A stretch of DNA of 64,000 nucleotides. It comes from Paucimonas lemoignei. Its GTDB lineage: Bacteria > Pseudomonadota > Gammaproteobacteria > Pseudomonadales > Pseudomonadaceae. Within the stretch, counting starts at the first letter, position 1, and every line of letters starts with the position of its first letter. Below are positions 1 to 8,171 of the stretch, piece after piece. Position numbers and translations under genes: made by a program. Under the pieces are notes generated by a model. It saw only the letters and a list, made by a program, of their open reading frames with translations. It searched no databases and had not been told where the DNA came from. Location of the stretch: NCBI GenBank assembly GCA_900475325.1, contig LS483371.1:3844001-3908000 (forward strand), read 5' to 3'.

Positions 1-1
1 C

Positions 2-1870
2 GAACCCACCGTGGCGACCGTGGTGGACGGCGTGGTGTACGCCCGCCCAGGCCAGGCCACTCTGGACCTGCTCGACCTGGAGCGCATCGAGGTATTGCGC
101 GGCCCGCAGGGCACGCTGTTTGGCAAAAACGCCTCGGCCGGTGTGCTCAACGTGATCAGCAAGGCGCCCACCGCACAAACCCATGGCTACATCGATCAGT
201 CGTACTACAGCGGCAACGAAAGCCGCACCCGTTTCGGCATCGGCGGCAGCCTGATTCCCGATACGCTCAAGGGCTCATTGACCACCTTGTTCGGCAGCTA
301 CGACGGCAATGTCGACAACAAGGCCAACGGTCAGGAAGTCAACGGCTACAACCGCAAGGGCGCGCGGGGCAAGCTGGAGTTCACACCCAACGACGACGTG
401 AAACTGACCGTCATCGCCGACTACATGCAGGCCCACGACGATGCACCAAACGGCGTGATTGAAACGGCCCTCACCCCAGCCTTCGCCGGTGCACTGGCGC
501 CGGTCAGCGCCAGCCGTGACAACCGCGATATCGTCAGCGATTACCGCAGCCATGTTGAAGACATCAACAAAGGCCTGTCGGCGCAACTGGACTGGAACCT
601 GGGCGATTACACCCTGACCTCCATTACCGCCTGGCGCGGCTGGAACAACACCCAGTGGCAGGACGGCGACCGCCTTTCCACCATCAGCGCCGCCTTCCCC
701 GGCACTGAAGACAAAGGCGACCTGGACTTCAACCAGTACTCCCAGGAATTGCGTCTGGCCTCGCCCAAAGGAGAGTTCGTCGAATACGTGGGCGGCCTGT
801 ACTACATGCACGGCAAGGACGAAGAAACCTATCGCCGCTCGCTGGTTACTCCCACCCGAACCGACGTCGGCATTGCCGACTACAGCACCACCAGCGACAG
901 CCATTCGGTGTTCGGCGAAACCACACTGAATTTCACGTCGGCGTTTCGCGGTATCGCCGGCTTGCGCTGGACCCACGACGAGCTGGAATACGACCACCGC
1001 CGCGCGTCGACCTCGGCAACCACCGTGGCCGGTATCCAGCCTGCGACCAGCAGCTCCGGCTCGGTGGATGAAGACGGCTGGTCCGGACGATTGGGCCTGC
1101 AATACGATCTGACCGACAGCGTCATGACCTACCTGACCTATTCGCGTGGTTACAAAGGTCCGGCGTACAACGTGTTCTTCAACATGCAGCCCCGGGACAC
1201 CGACGCACTCAAACCCGAAACCTCCAACACCTGGGAACTGGGCGTCAAGGCCACCAGCTGGAACAATCGTCTGGTGACCAACCTGGCGGTGTTCCACAGC
1301 GATTACGACAACTACCAGGCGAATTTTTTCGACACCGTGGCGGGCAGCGTCGTCACGCGCCTGATCAACGCAGGCAGCGTCAGCACCGAAGGCGTCGAAG
1401 CGGATTTTGCCCTGCAAGCCACGCAGAACCTAAAGCTTTCCGGCGCCATCGCCTACACCAAGGCGCGCATCGACACCTTCGCCTGCCCGGTGGGCGCAGC
1501 GGCCTCGTGCAACGTGGATGGCAAAACCCTGCCCTTCTCGCCTGACTGGAAAAGCTACGTGCGCGCTGACTACAGCATCCCGCTGGACAACGGGCTGGAC
1601 GTGGAACTGGGTACCGATTACAGCTGGCAGAGCGAGGTGCAGTACGACATCAGTCAGAACCCGGATACCAAGCAGGGTGCCTACGGGATCTGGAACGCCA
1701 GCGTCGCCCTGGCCGACTATACCAACGGCTGGCGCGTAGCGCTGTTGGCCAAGAATCTCGCGGACAAGTCCTACTCGCCTGGGCTCGCCAGCGGCACCGG
1801 TTACATTACCCGCGCCGTGCCTCGGGATGATGAGCGTTATTTTGGTGTGCAGTTGAGGAAGGATTTTTGA
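2..1870 (+). CDS. TonB-dependent outer-membrane receptor, 3' part
   Basis: The reading frame is open from the window edge, so the signal peptide, TonB box and start of the plug lie outside. The visible 622 residues begin in the plug domain (motif LERIEVLRGPQGTLFGKNASAG near residues 20-45, typical of the family) and continue into the 22-strand beta-barrel. The protein ends in Phe after alternating aromatic residues, as outer-membrane barrel proteins do. Family role: TonB/ExbBD-powered uptake of siderophores or other scarce ligands. It lies upstream of an organosulfur operon, across a 1.27 kb repeat region. I infer that it may import a sulfonate or sulfate ester rather than iron, but the sequence alone cannot decide the ligand. 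Confidence 0.9.
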   Translation, partial: EPTVATVVDGVVYARPGQATLDLLDLERIEVLRGPQGTLFGKNASAGVLNVISKAPTAQTHGYIDQSYYSGNESRTRFGIGGSLIPDTLKGSLTTLFGSYDGNVDNKANGQEVNGYNRKGARGKLEFTPNDDVKLTVIADYMQAHDDAPNGVIETALTPAFAGALAPVSASRDNRDIVSDYRSHVEDINKGLSAQLDWNLGDYTLTSITAWRGWNNTQWQDGDRLSTISAAFPGTEDKGDLDFNQYSQELRLASPKGEFVEYVGGLYYMHGKDEETYRRSLVTPTRTDVGIADYSTTSDSHSVFGETTLNFTSAFRGIAGLRWTHDELEYDHRRASTSATTVAGIQPATSSSGSVDEDGWSGRLGLQYDLTDSVMTYLTYSRGYKGPAYNVFFNMQPRDTDALKPETSNTWELGVKATSWNNRLVTNLAVFHSDYDNYQANFFDTVAGSVVTRLINAGSVSTEGVEADFALQATQNLKLSGAIAYTKARIDTFACPVGAAASCNVDGKTLPFSPDWKSYVRADYSIPLDNGLDVELGTDYSWQSEVQYDISQNPDTKQGAYGIWNASVALADYTNGWRVALLAKNLADKSYSPGLASGTGYITRAVPRDDERYFGVQLRKDF

Positions 1871-1924
1871 CTTGACCGAATTTGTTGGGGCGGGGCTTGG
1901 TTGCGATTTAGAGATGGTTTTTGT

Positions 1925-2205
1925 GGGCATATCCATTGCTGCGGTAACGGCTGCTTAGGGTTGCGCTTTTACAGCGCCTCACTTTTGAACAGCGCAAAAG
2001 TAAGCAAAACGCTCTTGCCCCACCACTCGGTCCCTCGCCTAGGCTCGGCATGCCCGTAATCCAACATTGATTCGGCGCGCCGCCGCAAAGGGCCATCCCT
2101 GGCCCAGTGCGGCTAAACCGGCATCCATGCCGGTTTGCCCGCCGAATCAACATCGGATTCCGGCCAGCGTGGTTTGACGGGGCGCTTAAGATCAAAAGCA
2201 AGATC
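1925..2205 (+). repeat. Long structured repeat, copy 1 (left arm of inverted pair)
   Basis: This is one of four copies of a ~280 bp non-coding repeat. Its flanks (TTGCGCTTTTACAGCGCCTC at one end, GCCAGCGTGGTTTGACGGGG at the other) recur in all copies. The core pairs 2056-2076 with 2141-2161 as an outer stem of about 21 positions, 17 of them matched. Inside are two hairpins: GGGCCA/TGGCCC at 2090-2105, flanked by GCCGC/GCGGC, and AAACCGGCAT/ATGCCGGTTT at 2115-2136. Short reading frames cross it but none resembles a gene. Confidence 0.8.
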
Positions 2206-2252
2206 AACAGCAGATCAAAATCAAAGGCGGTGATGGTTGGTGCGACGTTGAT

Positions 2253-2320
2253 CTCTGTAGGAGCTGCCGAAGGCTGCGAAGGCGGCTACCGATTCGCAGC
2301 CTTCGGCAGCTCCTACAGAG
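2253..2320. repeat. Family A palindromic repeat (GTAGGAGCTGCCGAAGGCTGCGAA hairpin)
   Basis: This is a near-perfect inverted repeat. The left arm CTGTAGGAGCTGCCGAAGGC is matched by its reverse complement ending in CTCCTACAG, with a short GGCGGCTACC-type loop. It recurs many times in this window, always between genes, as REP-like elements do. Confidence 0.85.
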
Positions 2321-2366
2321 ATCTACGCACGCCGTCTGCTCTGCAAGAGATTCTTTGAAATGCGAC

Positions 2367-2456
2367 GTGGGACCGGCTTTAGCCGGGAAGGCGGTATTTC
2401 TGACGAGCATTTATCAATGATCGTCCCGGCCTCTTCCCGGCTAAAGCCGGTCCCAC
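2367..2456. repeat. Family B palindromic repeat (GTGGGACCGGCTTTAGCCGGGAAG)
   Basis: The left arm GTGGGACCGGCTTTAGCCGG is paired with its reverse complement at the right end, and each arm also contains its own small palindrome (CCGGCTTTAGCCGG). A second full copy is at 15620-15709 and a half copy near 29868. Confidence 0.85.
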
Positions 2457-2584
2457 GAAATCGCGCGAATATTGAGATCGCAGATACATACACAGCCCAG
2501 CTATCAGGCCGCCTCGGTTAGCTTCTGATTTTGGGCGCACCGTTAAACCACGCTGGTTGGCGATGGTCGGCGCTGCGTGAATTT

Positions 2585-2650
2585 AGGTAGAAGCTGCCGA
2601 AGGCTGCGAAGGCGGCTATCGGTTCGCAGCCTTCGGCAGCTCCTACAGAG
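2585..2650. repeat. Family A palindromic repeat
   Basis: A second family A inverted repeat. Its left arm has one substitution (GTAGAAGCTGCCGAAGGC) against a right arm that is intact. Confidence 0.85.
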
Positions 2651-2670
2651 AATGCGCACGCCGCTGATTC

Positions 2671-2697
2671 CGTGGGAGCGAGCTTGCTCGCGAAGGC
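2671..2697. repeat. Family C half-repeat (GTGGGAGCGAGCTTGCTCGCGAAG)
   Basis: A single arm of the family C palindrome, whose full copy is at 41567-41655. The arm is itself palindromic around CGAGCTTGCTCG. No matching right arm follows. Confidence 0.7.
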
Positions 2698-2774
2698 AAT
2701 GGCACAAACAACAAATATGGTGAGACACGCATACCAGCCAGACAGGCCGGCTTTCAGGCCGCCTCGCGCGCTTT

Positions 2775-3065
2775 TGATTTTAGGCGCCCCGTTAAACCAC
2801 GCTGGCCGAACGAAGACCTTGAGCCGTGGGTAACCCGGCAGGACGCCGGGTTAGCCGCGCTGGGCCAGGGATGGCCCTTCGCGGCGGCCCACGGTTCAAG
2901 GTCTGCGGTCGGGCACACCAAGCCTAGGCGAGGTGCCGAGTGGTGGGGCAAGAGCGTTTTGCTTACTTTTGTCTGGGCCGGCATTCCGGCTGTTCAAAAG
3001 TGAGGCGCTGTAAAAGCGCAACCCTAAGCAGCCGTTACCGAAGCAATGGATATGCACGACAAAAC
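2775..3065 (-). repeat. Long structured repeat, copy 2 (right arm, inverted)
   Basis: This is the reverse complement of copy 1 over most of its length, so copies 1 and 2 face each other across 0.6 kb. The outer stem pairs 2815-2830 (GACCTTGAGCCGTGGG) with 2888-2903 (CCCACGGTTCAAGGTC), 15 of 16 Watson-Crick and one G-U. These bases differ completely from copy 1, yet the pairing is kept. Inner hairpins are at 2831-2853 and 2854-2885. Confidence 0.8.
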
Positions 3066-3135
3066 CATCTCCAAAAAGAACCGCAGAAACCGCGACCAAA
3101 AGCCGTGAACGATCCAAGAAAGGAATAAAAAAACC

Positions 3136-4473
3136 ATGCCCACCCCACCCCGCCAACTAAAACTCGGCGCATTCCTGATGGCCACCGGGCACCACGTTGC
3201 CGCCTGGCGCCACCCTGACGTGCCCGCCAATGCCGGCCTGGACTTCAAACACTACAAACACTTGGCACAAGTCGCCGAAGCCGCCAAATTCGATGCCCTG
3301 TTCGTCGCCGACAGCGTCGCCGCGCCCACCGACGTCAGCGCCAGCCACATGGCCCGCTCCGACCACTTCGAACCCCTGACCCTCATGTCAGCGTTGAGCG
3401 CCGTCACCGAACACATCGGCCTGATCTGCACCGCCACCACCAGCTACAACGAGCCCTACCACGTCGCCCGCAAATTCGCCTCGCTGGATCACCTGTCCGG
3501 GGGGCGCGCAGGCTGGAACCTGGTGACCTCCGATGCCGCCGCCGAAGCACAGAATTTTGGCCGCGACGAACACATCGGCCACGCCGAACGCTACAGCCGC
3601 GCCCGAGAGTTTCACCACGTCGTGACCGGCTTGTGGGACAGCTGGGAGGACGACGCCTTCACCCGCGACAAAGCCAGCGGCCACTATTACGACCCGGCCA
3701 AACTGCACGTGCTGGACCATCAGGGCGAACATTTTCGAGTCAAAGGTCCCCTGAATGTGGCGCGTTCGCCCCAAGGTCAGCCAGTGATTGTTCAGGCGGG
3801 CTCGTCCGAAGTCGGTCGCGAACTGTCTGCCGAAACCGCCGAGGTGGTGTTCACCGCCCAGACCTCACTGGCCAACGCCCAAGCCTTTTACGCCGACCTC
3901 AAAGGCCGCATGGCGCGTTTCGATCGCGCCCCTGATGCCTTGAAAATCATGCCCGGCGTGTTCGTGGTGGTGGGCGACAGCGAAGCCCTGGCTCGCGAGA
4001 AGTTCGAAGAGTTTCAGGCACTGGTCGAGCCGAAAGTCGGCGTCGCCTTGTTGGGCCGCATGCTGGGTAACTTTGACCTGTCTGGTTACCCGCTGGATGA
4101 ACCTCTACCGCCTTTGCCACTGACCGACAGCGGCCAGCAGAGCCGACAGAAACTGCTGACCCAACTGTCGAAGGATGAACACCTGACCCTCGCGCAACTG
4201 GGCCGCAGGATTGCCGGAGGGCGCGGCCACTACAGCCTGATCGGCACGCCGACGCAGATCGCCGATGAGCTGCAGGCCTGGTTCGAAGAGCGCGCCGCCG
4301 ACGGTTTCAACGTGCTGGTGCCGCACTTGCCGGGCGGCCTTGAAGACGTTGCCCTTCACGTTGTGCCAGAGTTGCAGCGCCGTGGCCTGTTCCGCACTGA
4401 GTACACCGGCTCCACCCTGCGGGAAAATCTCGGCCTGCAACGGCCACGTCACCGTTTTGCTGGAGGACGCTGA
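3136..4473 (+). CDS. LLM-class flavin-dependent monooxygenase (NtaA/SnaA/DszA type)
   Basis: The protein has 445 residues, the usual length for the NtaA/SnaA/DszA branch of bacterial luciferase-like monooxygenases, which use FMNH2 and O2 supplied by a separate reductase. Visible family marks are the N-terminal LGAFLMATGHH strand, the DHLSGGRAGWNLVTS segment near residues 118-132, the GLWDSWEDDA stretch and the C-terminal STLRENLGL tail. It should be cytosolic. It is the first gene of a tight operon with an exported hydrolase and an aldo/keto reductase. I infer oxidative cleavage of a C-S (or C-N) bond, since sulfonate transport genes follow. The substrate is unknown. A second protein of this branch is encoded at 23628-24944. 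Confidence 0.9.
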   Translation: MPTPPRQLKLGAFLMATGHHVAAWRHPDVPANAGLDFKHYKHLAQVAEAAKFDALFVADSVAAPTDVSASHMARSDHFEPLTLMSALSAVTEHIGLICTATTSYNEPYHVARKFASLDHLSGGRAGWNLVTSDAAAEAQNFGRDEHIGHAERYSRAREFHHVVTGLWDSWEDDAFTRDKASGHYYDPAKLHVLDHQGEHFRVKGPLNVARSPQGQPVIVQAGSSEVGRELSAETAEVVFTAQTSLANAQAFYADLKGRMARFDRAPDALKIMPGVFVVVGDSEALAREKFEEFQALVEPKVGVALLGRMLGNFDLSGYPLDEPLPPLPLTDSGQQSRQKLLTQLSKDEHLTLAQLGRRIAGGRGHYSLIGTPTQIADELQAWFEERAADGFNVLVPHLPGGLEDVALHVVPELQRRGLFRTEYTGSTLRENLGLQRPRHRFAGGR

Positions 4474-5814
4474 GTGAAGTCACAACCTTTGAAAATCGCC
4501 TGCGTGTTGCTGATGTGCGGCTTGGCGTGCAGCGCCTTCGCCCTCAACGGCGACCCACGCCCCGATGCGCCCGAGCTGGCCGCGCGCGGGTCTTATGCGG
4601 TGGGCGTGCGCACGATGAACGTGGTGCACCGCGATCAGCTCAATATTCTGGCCGCCAGTGCCACCGACAGTAACCCGCGTTATGACCGCCCTCTGCGCCT
4701 GGAGGTCTGGTACCCCGCGCAGTTGCAAAGCGGCCAGGCCGAGTTGAATACCTACACCGATGTCCTGGGCGCCGGGGCCAATAACCCGGCCCGCCCCAAC
4801 ACGCCCTTCACCTTTGAAGGCCGCGCCGCGCGGGATGCACAGCCGCTGACCGACAAGCCCTTCCCGCTAGTGATCGTGTCCCATGGCTATCCGGGCTCGC
4901 GCCTGCAGATGAGCTACCTGACCGAATTCCTCGCCTCTCACGGTTACGTGGTGGTGGCGATTGATCACAGCGAATCGACCCGCGCCGACAAAGCCGGATT
5001 TGCCAGCACCCTACTCAATCGTCCATTGGACATCCTGTTCGTGCTGGAGCAGGTCAGCCAATGGGCGGCGCGGGGCAGCGGCCATCCACTGGCGGGCAAG
5101 GTCGACGTCAGCCAGACCGCGCTGCTGGGTTATTCCATGGGCGGCTACGGGGTGTTGAACGCAGCGGGGGTCGGTACCGGCCCTGCCGCGTTGCGCTTTG
5201 TACCCGGCCCTGCGCTACAACCCCGGCAAGCGGGCAATGCTGAATTTGAACAATCCGTGGACCCACGCATCAAAGCGCTGATCGCCTTTGCGCCATGGGG
5301 CGGGCAACAGGGGCTGCTTGAAGCAAAAGGCCTGGCAAACTTGCGCGTGCCCAGCCTGTTCATTGCCGGTGATCAAGACGATGTGGCCGGTTATGCCGAT
5401 GGCGTCCGGCGCCTGGCTGAAGGTGCGCGCAATGCCAATCGTTACCTGCTGGTGTTCGAGAATGCCCGACACAACGTCGCGCCCAATCCACCACCGGCGG
5501 CGGCCAGCGCTCATCCCGACGATTTTTCCGCCTATGCTGAGCCGGTCTGGGACAGTGCCCGAATCAACAACATCAACCAGCACTTTGTCCTCGCGTTTCT
5601 GGATCAACAGCTCAAGGGCCTGGACCGCACGGCTTACCTGACGCTGCTGCCAAAGGCCGTTGACGGCAAATGGTCCAAAGACGAAACCGGCGCAGACAAA
5701 CCCGATCACAGTTACTGGAAAGGCTTCAAGAATCGCAGCGCACTGGGCCTTGAGTTTTATCACTGGCCTGCGTCTGCTGACCCTGCTTCCACTGCCCCCC
5801 GAGACCGACCATGA
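4474..5814 (+). CDS. Exported alpha/beta hydrolase (dienelactone hydrolase / PAF-acetylhydrolase-like)
   Basis: The protein has 446 residues, starting at a GTG immediately after the stop of the upstream monooxygenase. A signal peptide is clear (KIACVLLMCGLACSAFA), so it should act in the periplasm. The nucleophile elbow GYSMGG places the catalytic Ser at residue 221, VSHGYPGSR near residue 135 is the likely oxyanion region, and the candidate catalytic His is residue 333 (ENARHN). The fold resembles esterases acting on small esters. Its 3' end overlaps the next gene by 4 nt, so the three genes are probably translated together. It may release a sulfonate or other substrate from an ester before uptake; that is inference from position. 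Confidence 0.82.
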   Translation: MKSQPLKIACVLLMCGLACSAFALNGDPRPDAPELAARGSYAVGVRTMNVVHRDQLNILAASATDSNPRYDRPLRLEVWYPAQLQSGQAELNTYTDVLGAGANNPARPNTPFTFEGRAARDAQPLTDKPFPLVIVSHGYPGSRLQMSYLTEFLASHGYVVVAIDHSESTRADKAGFASTLLNRPLDILFVLEQVSQWAARGSGHPLAGKVDVSQTALLGYSMGGYGVLNAAGVGTGPAALRFVPGPALQPRQAGNAEFEQSVDPRIKALIAFAPWGGQQGLLEAKGLANLRVPSLFIAGDQDDVAGYADGVRRLAEGARNANRYLLVFENARHNVAPNPPPAAASAHPDDFSAYAEPVWDSARINNINQHFVLAFLDQQLKGLDRTAYLTLLPKAVDGKWSKDETGADKPDHSYWKGFKNRSALGLEFYHWPASADPASTAPRDRP

Positions 5815-6848
5815 CGTATACCGCTGCCGAAAACCGCTACGAACAAATCCCCTATCGCCGCACCGGCCGCAGCGGGCTGGTCTTGCCTGCGCTGTCGCTG
5901 GGCCTGTGGCACAACTTTGGCGACAGCACGCCCATCGATACCCAGCGCGCGATGCTGCGCACCGCGTTCGACCTGGGCATCAACCACTTTGACCTGGCCA
6001 ACAATTACGGCCCGCCCTATGGCAGCGCCGAAACCAATTTCGGGCGGCTGCTGCGCGAGGACTTCAAGCAGTATCGCGACGAGCTGATCATCTCCACCAA
6101 AGCCGGTTGGGACATGTGGCCGGGGCCTTATGGTCAGGGCGGGGGCTCGCGCAAATACGTGCTGGCCAGCCTGGATCAAAGCCTTGCACGGATGGGCCTG
6201 GACTACGTGGACATCTTCTACTCACACCGCTTCGACCCTGACACGCCGCTGGAAGAAACCGCCAGCGCCCTGGCCACCGCCGTGCAGCAGGGCAAGGCGT
6301 TGTACATCGGGATTTCCTCCTACTCCGGCGCCAAGACCCGGGAAATTGCCGCGCTGCTCAAAGAGTGGAAAGTGCCGCTGTTGATCCATCAACCGGCCTA
6401 CAACCTGCTCAACCGCTGGGTGGAGAAAGACCTGCTGGACACCACCGAAGAACTGGGCGCCGGGGTGATCGTCTTTACCGCCCTGGCTCAGGGTTTGCTG
6501 ACCGACAAATACCTTAATGGCATCCCGCAAGACGCACGGGTCAATCGCCCCGGGGGTGGTTCGCTGCAGGCATCGCACCTGTCCGAGGCCAATATCGCCC
6601 ACGTCCGGGCGTTGAACGACATCGCCAGGCGACGCGGCCAAAGCCTGGCGCAGATGGCTCTGGCATGGACACTGCGCGACCCGCGCGTGACCTCGGCATT
6701 GATCGGCGCCAGCCGTCCGGAACAGATCATCGAAAACGTCGATGCGTTGAAAAACCTGACATTCAGCCAGGAAGAACTCAGCGAGATCGACCGCTTCGCC
6801 CAGGAAGGCGGCATCAACCTCTGGGAAAAGCCATCGTTGGCCGAATGA
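5811..6848 (+). CDS. Aldo/keto reductase (YghZ/GPR-like)
   Basis: The protein has 345 residues. It shows the AKR (beta/alpha)8 pattern: NNYGPPYGSAE with the catalytic Tyr at about residue 66, STKAGW with the active Lys, YSHRFDP, and the C-terminal cofactor loop ALIGASRPEQI. Length and motifs fit the YghZ/L-glyceraldehyde-3-phosphate reductase subgroup, which uses NADPH to reduce aldehydes. Its ATG overlaps the hydrolase stop (ATGA). A monooxygenase that removes sulfite from an alkanesulfonate leaves an aldehyde, so reduction of that product is a reasonable inferred job. The substrate itself is unknown. Confidence 0.88.
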   Translation: MTYTAAENRYEQIPYRRTGRSGLVLPALSLGLWHNFGDSTPIDTQRAMLRTAFDLGINHFDLANNYGPPYGSAETNFGRLLREDFKQYRDELIISTKAGWDMWPGPYGQGGGSRKYVLASLDQSLARMGLDYVDIFYSHRFDPDTPLEETASALATAVQQGKALYIGISSYSGAKTREIAALLKEWKVPLLIHQPAYNLLNRWVEKDLLDTTEELGAGVIVFTALAQGLLTDKYLNGIPQDARVNRPGGGSLQASHLSEANIAHVRALNDIARRRGQSLAQMALAWTLRDPRVTSALIGASRPEQIIENVDALKNLTFSQEELSEIDRFAQEGGINLWEKPSLAE

Positions 6849-6863
6849 CTTAGATGCACTTCC

Positions 6864-6938
6864 CTGTAGGAGCTGCCGAAGGCTGCGAATCGGTGTCCCT
6901 GACCCGCCGCCTTCGCAGCCTTCGGCAGCGCCTGCAAG
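6864..6938. repeat. Family A palindromic repeat
   Basis: The left arm CTGTAGGAGCTGCCGAAGGC and right arm GCCTTCGGCAGCGCCTGCAAG form an imperfect hairpin. It lies between the reductase and the binding-protein gene and may act as a transcript-end stabiliser or partial terminator inside the operon. Confidence 0.8.
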
Positions 6939-6967
6939 GGTCCCTCAATCGACTGGATGTATTCAAA

Positions 6968-7897
6968 ATGAAACCCATCGCACTCCTCCTCGCCACCCTG
7001 CTGGGCCTGGCATCGGCACACGCTGCCCTGGCGGCTGACCCGCAGACCTTGCGCGTCGGCTACCAGAAAGGCTCCATCGCGCTGGTCATTGCCAAGGAAC
7101 AGGGCCTGCTGGAAAAACGCTTTGCCTCCACCCAAGTGCAATGGATCGAATTCCCCGCCGGGCCACAAATGCTCGAAGCGCTGAACGTCGGCGCGCTGGA
7201 TGTCGGCTCGACCGGGGATATTCCGCCCCTGTTTGCCCAGGCCGCCGGGGCTGATCTGGTCTACATCGGCGCTGAACCGGCCAAGCCAGCCGCTGAAACC
7301 ATCTTGGTGCGCAAAGACAGCCCGCTGCAAAGCGTGGCCGACCTCAAGGGCAAGAAAGTTGCCTTTCAGAAAGGCTCCAGCTCCAACAACGTGCTGCTGC
7401 GTGCGCTGAACAAAGCCGGGTTGAGCTTCAAGGACATCCAGCCGATCTACCTCACCCCCGCCGATGCGCGAGCGGCATTCGAGCAAGGCGGCGTGGATGC
7501 CTGGGCGATCTGGGACCCTTATGCTTCGCTCGCCCTGCTCGAAGGCAACAGCCGCCTGCTGGCCGACGGCACCGGCCTGGGCCTGTCAGGCCCGATCTAC
7601 AGCGCCCGTCGCGACTACGCCAAAGAAAACCCGGCGTTCGTCCATGCGCTGCTCGATGAGCTGACCGCCGCCGAAGCCCAGACCCGCAGCCAGCGCCAAC
7701 AGAGCATCGACATCCTGATCCGCTCCATGGGCCTGCCGGAGACGGTGATCGAGCGTTATCTGGATAACCGCCCGCCATCGCCGATCCTGCCGGTTGACGC
7801 CAACATCATCGCCGCGCAACAGGCAACGGCGGACCTGTTCTATCAGAACAAGCTGCTGCCCAAGCCGATCAAGGTCGAGGATGCGATCTGGAAGTAA
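6968..7897 (+). CDS. SsuA-like aliphatic sulfonate ABC transporter binding protein (orphan)
   Basis: The protein has 309 residues. I chose the ATG that gives a classic signal peptide (MKPIALLLATLLGLASAHAALA, then ADPQ); the frame is open further upstream but only across the palindromic repeat. After cleavage the sequence follows the SsuA/NrtA/TauA fold: LRVGYQKGSIALVIAK, DVGSTGDIPPLFAQAAG, LKGKKVAFQKGSS and DAWAIWDPY. It should bind its ligand in the periplasm. No permease or ATPase gene directly follows, so it must borrow an ABC core, possibly one of the two further along. The ligand is predicted to be a sulfonate from family resemblance. Confidence 0.88.
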   Translation: MKPIALLLATLLGLASAHAALAADPQTLRVGYQKGSIALVIAKEQGLLEKRFASTQVQWIEFPAGPQMLEALNVGALDVGSTGDIPPLFAQAAGADLVYIGAEPAKPAAETILVRKDSPLQSVADLKGKKVAFQKGSSSNNVLLRALNKAGLSFKDIQPIYLTPADARAAFEQGGVDAWAIWDPYASLALLEGNSRLLADGTGLGLSGPIYSARRDYAKENPAFVHALLDELTAAEAQTRSQRQQSIDILIRSMGLPETVIERYLDNRPPSPILPVDANIIAAQQATADLFYQNKLLPKPIKVEDAIWK

Positions 7898-8171
7898 GCG
7901 CCATCAAACCTGAAATAACCCGTTGGATTCGAAAGCCTGTCTGAGCTACGAGCACCACAAGGCAGCGATAGCGTTCCGCCTGACACACCGCAATCGCGGC
8001 CTCGCGTTGCTCGTGCGCTCCTACAGGACCAGGTTTTCTACACGGCAGCGCCATGCCAAGGCACTGTGGAATCTGCTCATAAGCTAATTCTAAAAGGTTA
8101 TTTATTTGTAGTTTCTTAGATCATTTAGTCTCCTCATCAGCCAGTCCCCGGCCCGCCTGATTTGGAGCTTC
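7898..8171. other. Intergenic region upstream of tauA
   Basis: This 274 bp stretch holds no gene. Positions 7940-8035 look like a decayed palindromic repeat (GAGC...TGCTCGTGCGCTCCTACAGG). From about 8078 the sequence turns AT-rich, up to a Shine-Dalgarno GGAG 5 nt before tauA, and this is the likely promoter and activator-binding zone. Confidence 0.55.
8078..8118 (+). promoter_or_regulatory. AT-rich candidate activator site upstream of tauA
   Basis: The segment TAAGCTAATTCTAAAAGG is followed by TTATTTATTTGTAG. Similar [C/A]TAAgCTAAT plus AT-tract segments occur at 20156, 21561 and 25028, each in front of a gene of this cluster. Sulfate-starvation genes in related bacteria are activated by LysR-type CysB/Cbl proteins that bind AT-rich sites. 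The link here is inference. Confidence 0.35.

Noticed and set aside
1..1870. TonB receptor as a plain siderophore receptor
   Set aside because: No siderophore or iron genes and no Fur-box-like site are visible in the window; ligand left open instead.
2940..3128. Short hypothetical proteins within the long repeats (also at 51722-51961 and 52389-52826)
   Set aside because: The frames are made of repeat sequence and differ between copies in the stem; the conserved feature is base pairing, not protein.
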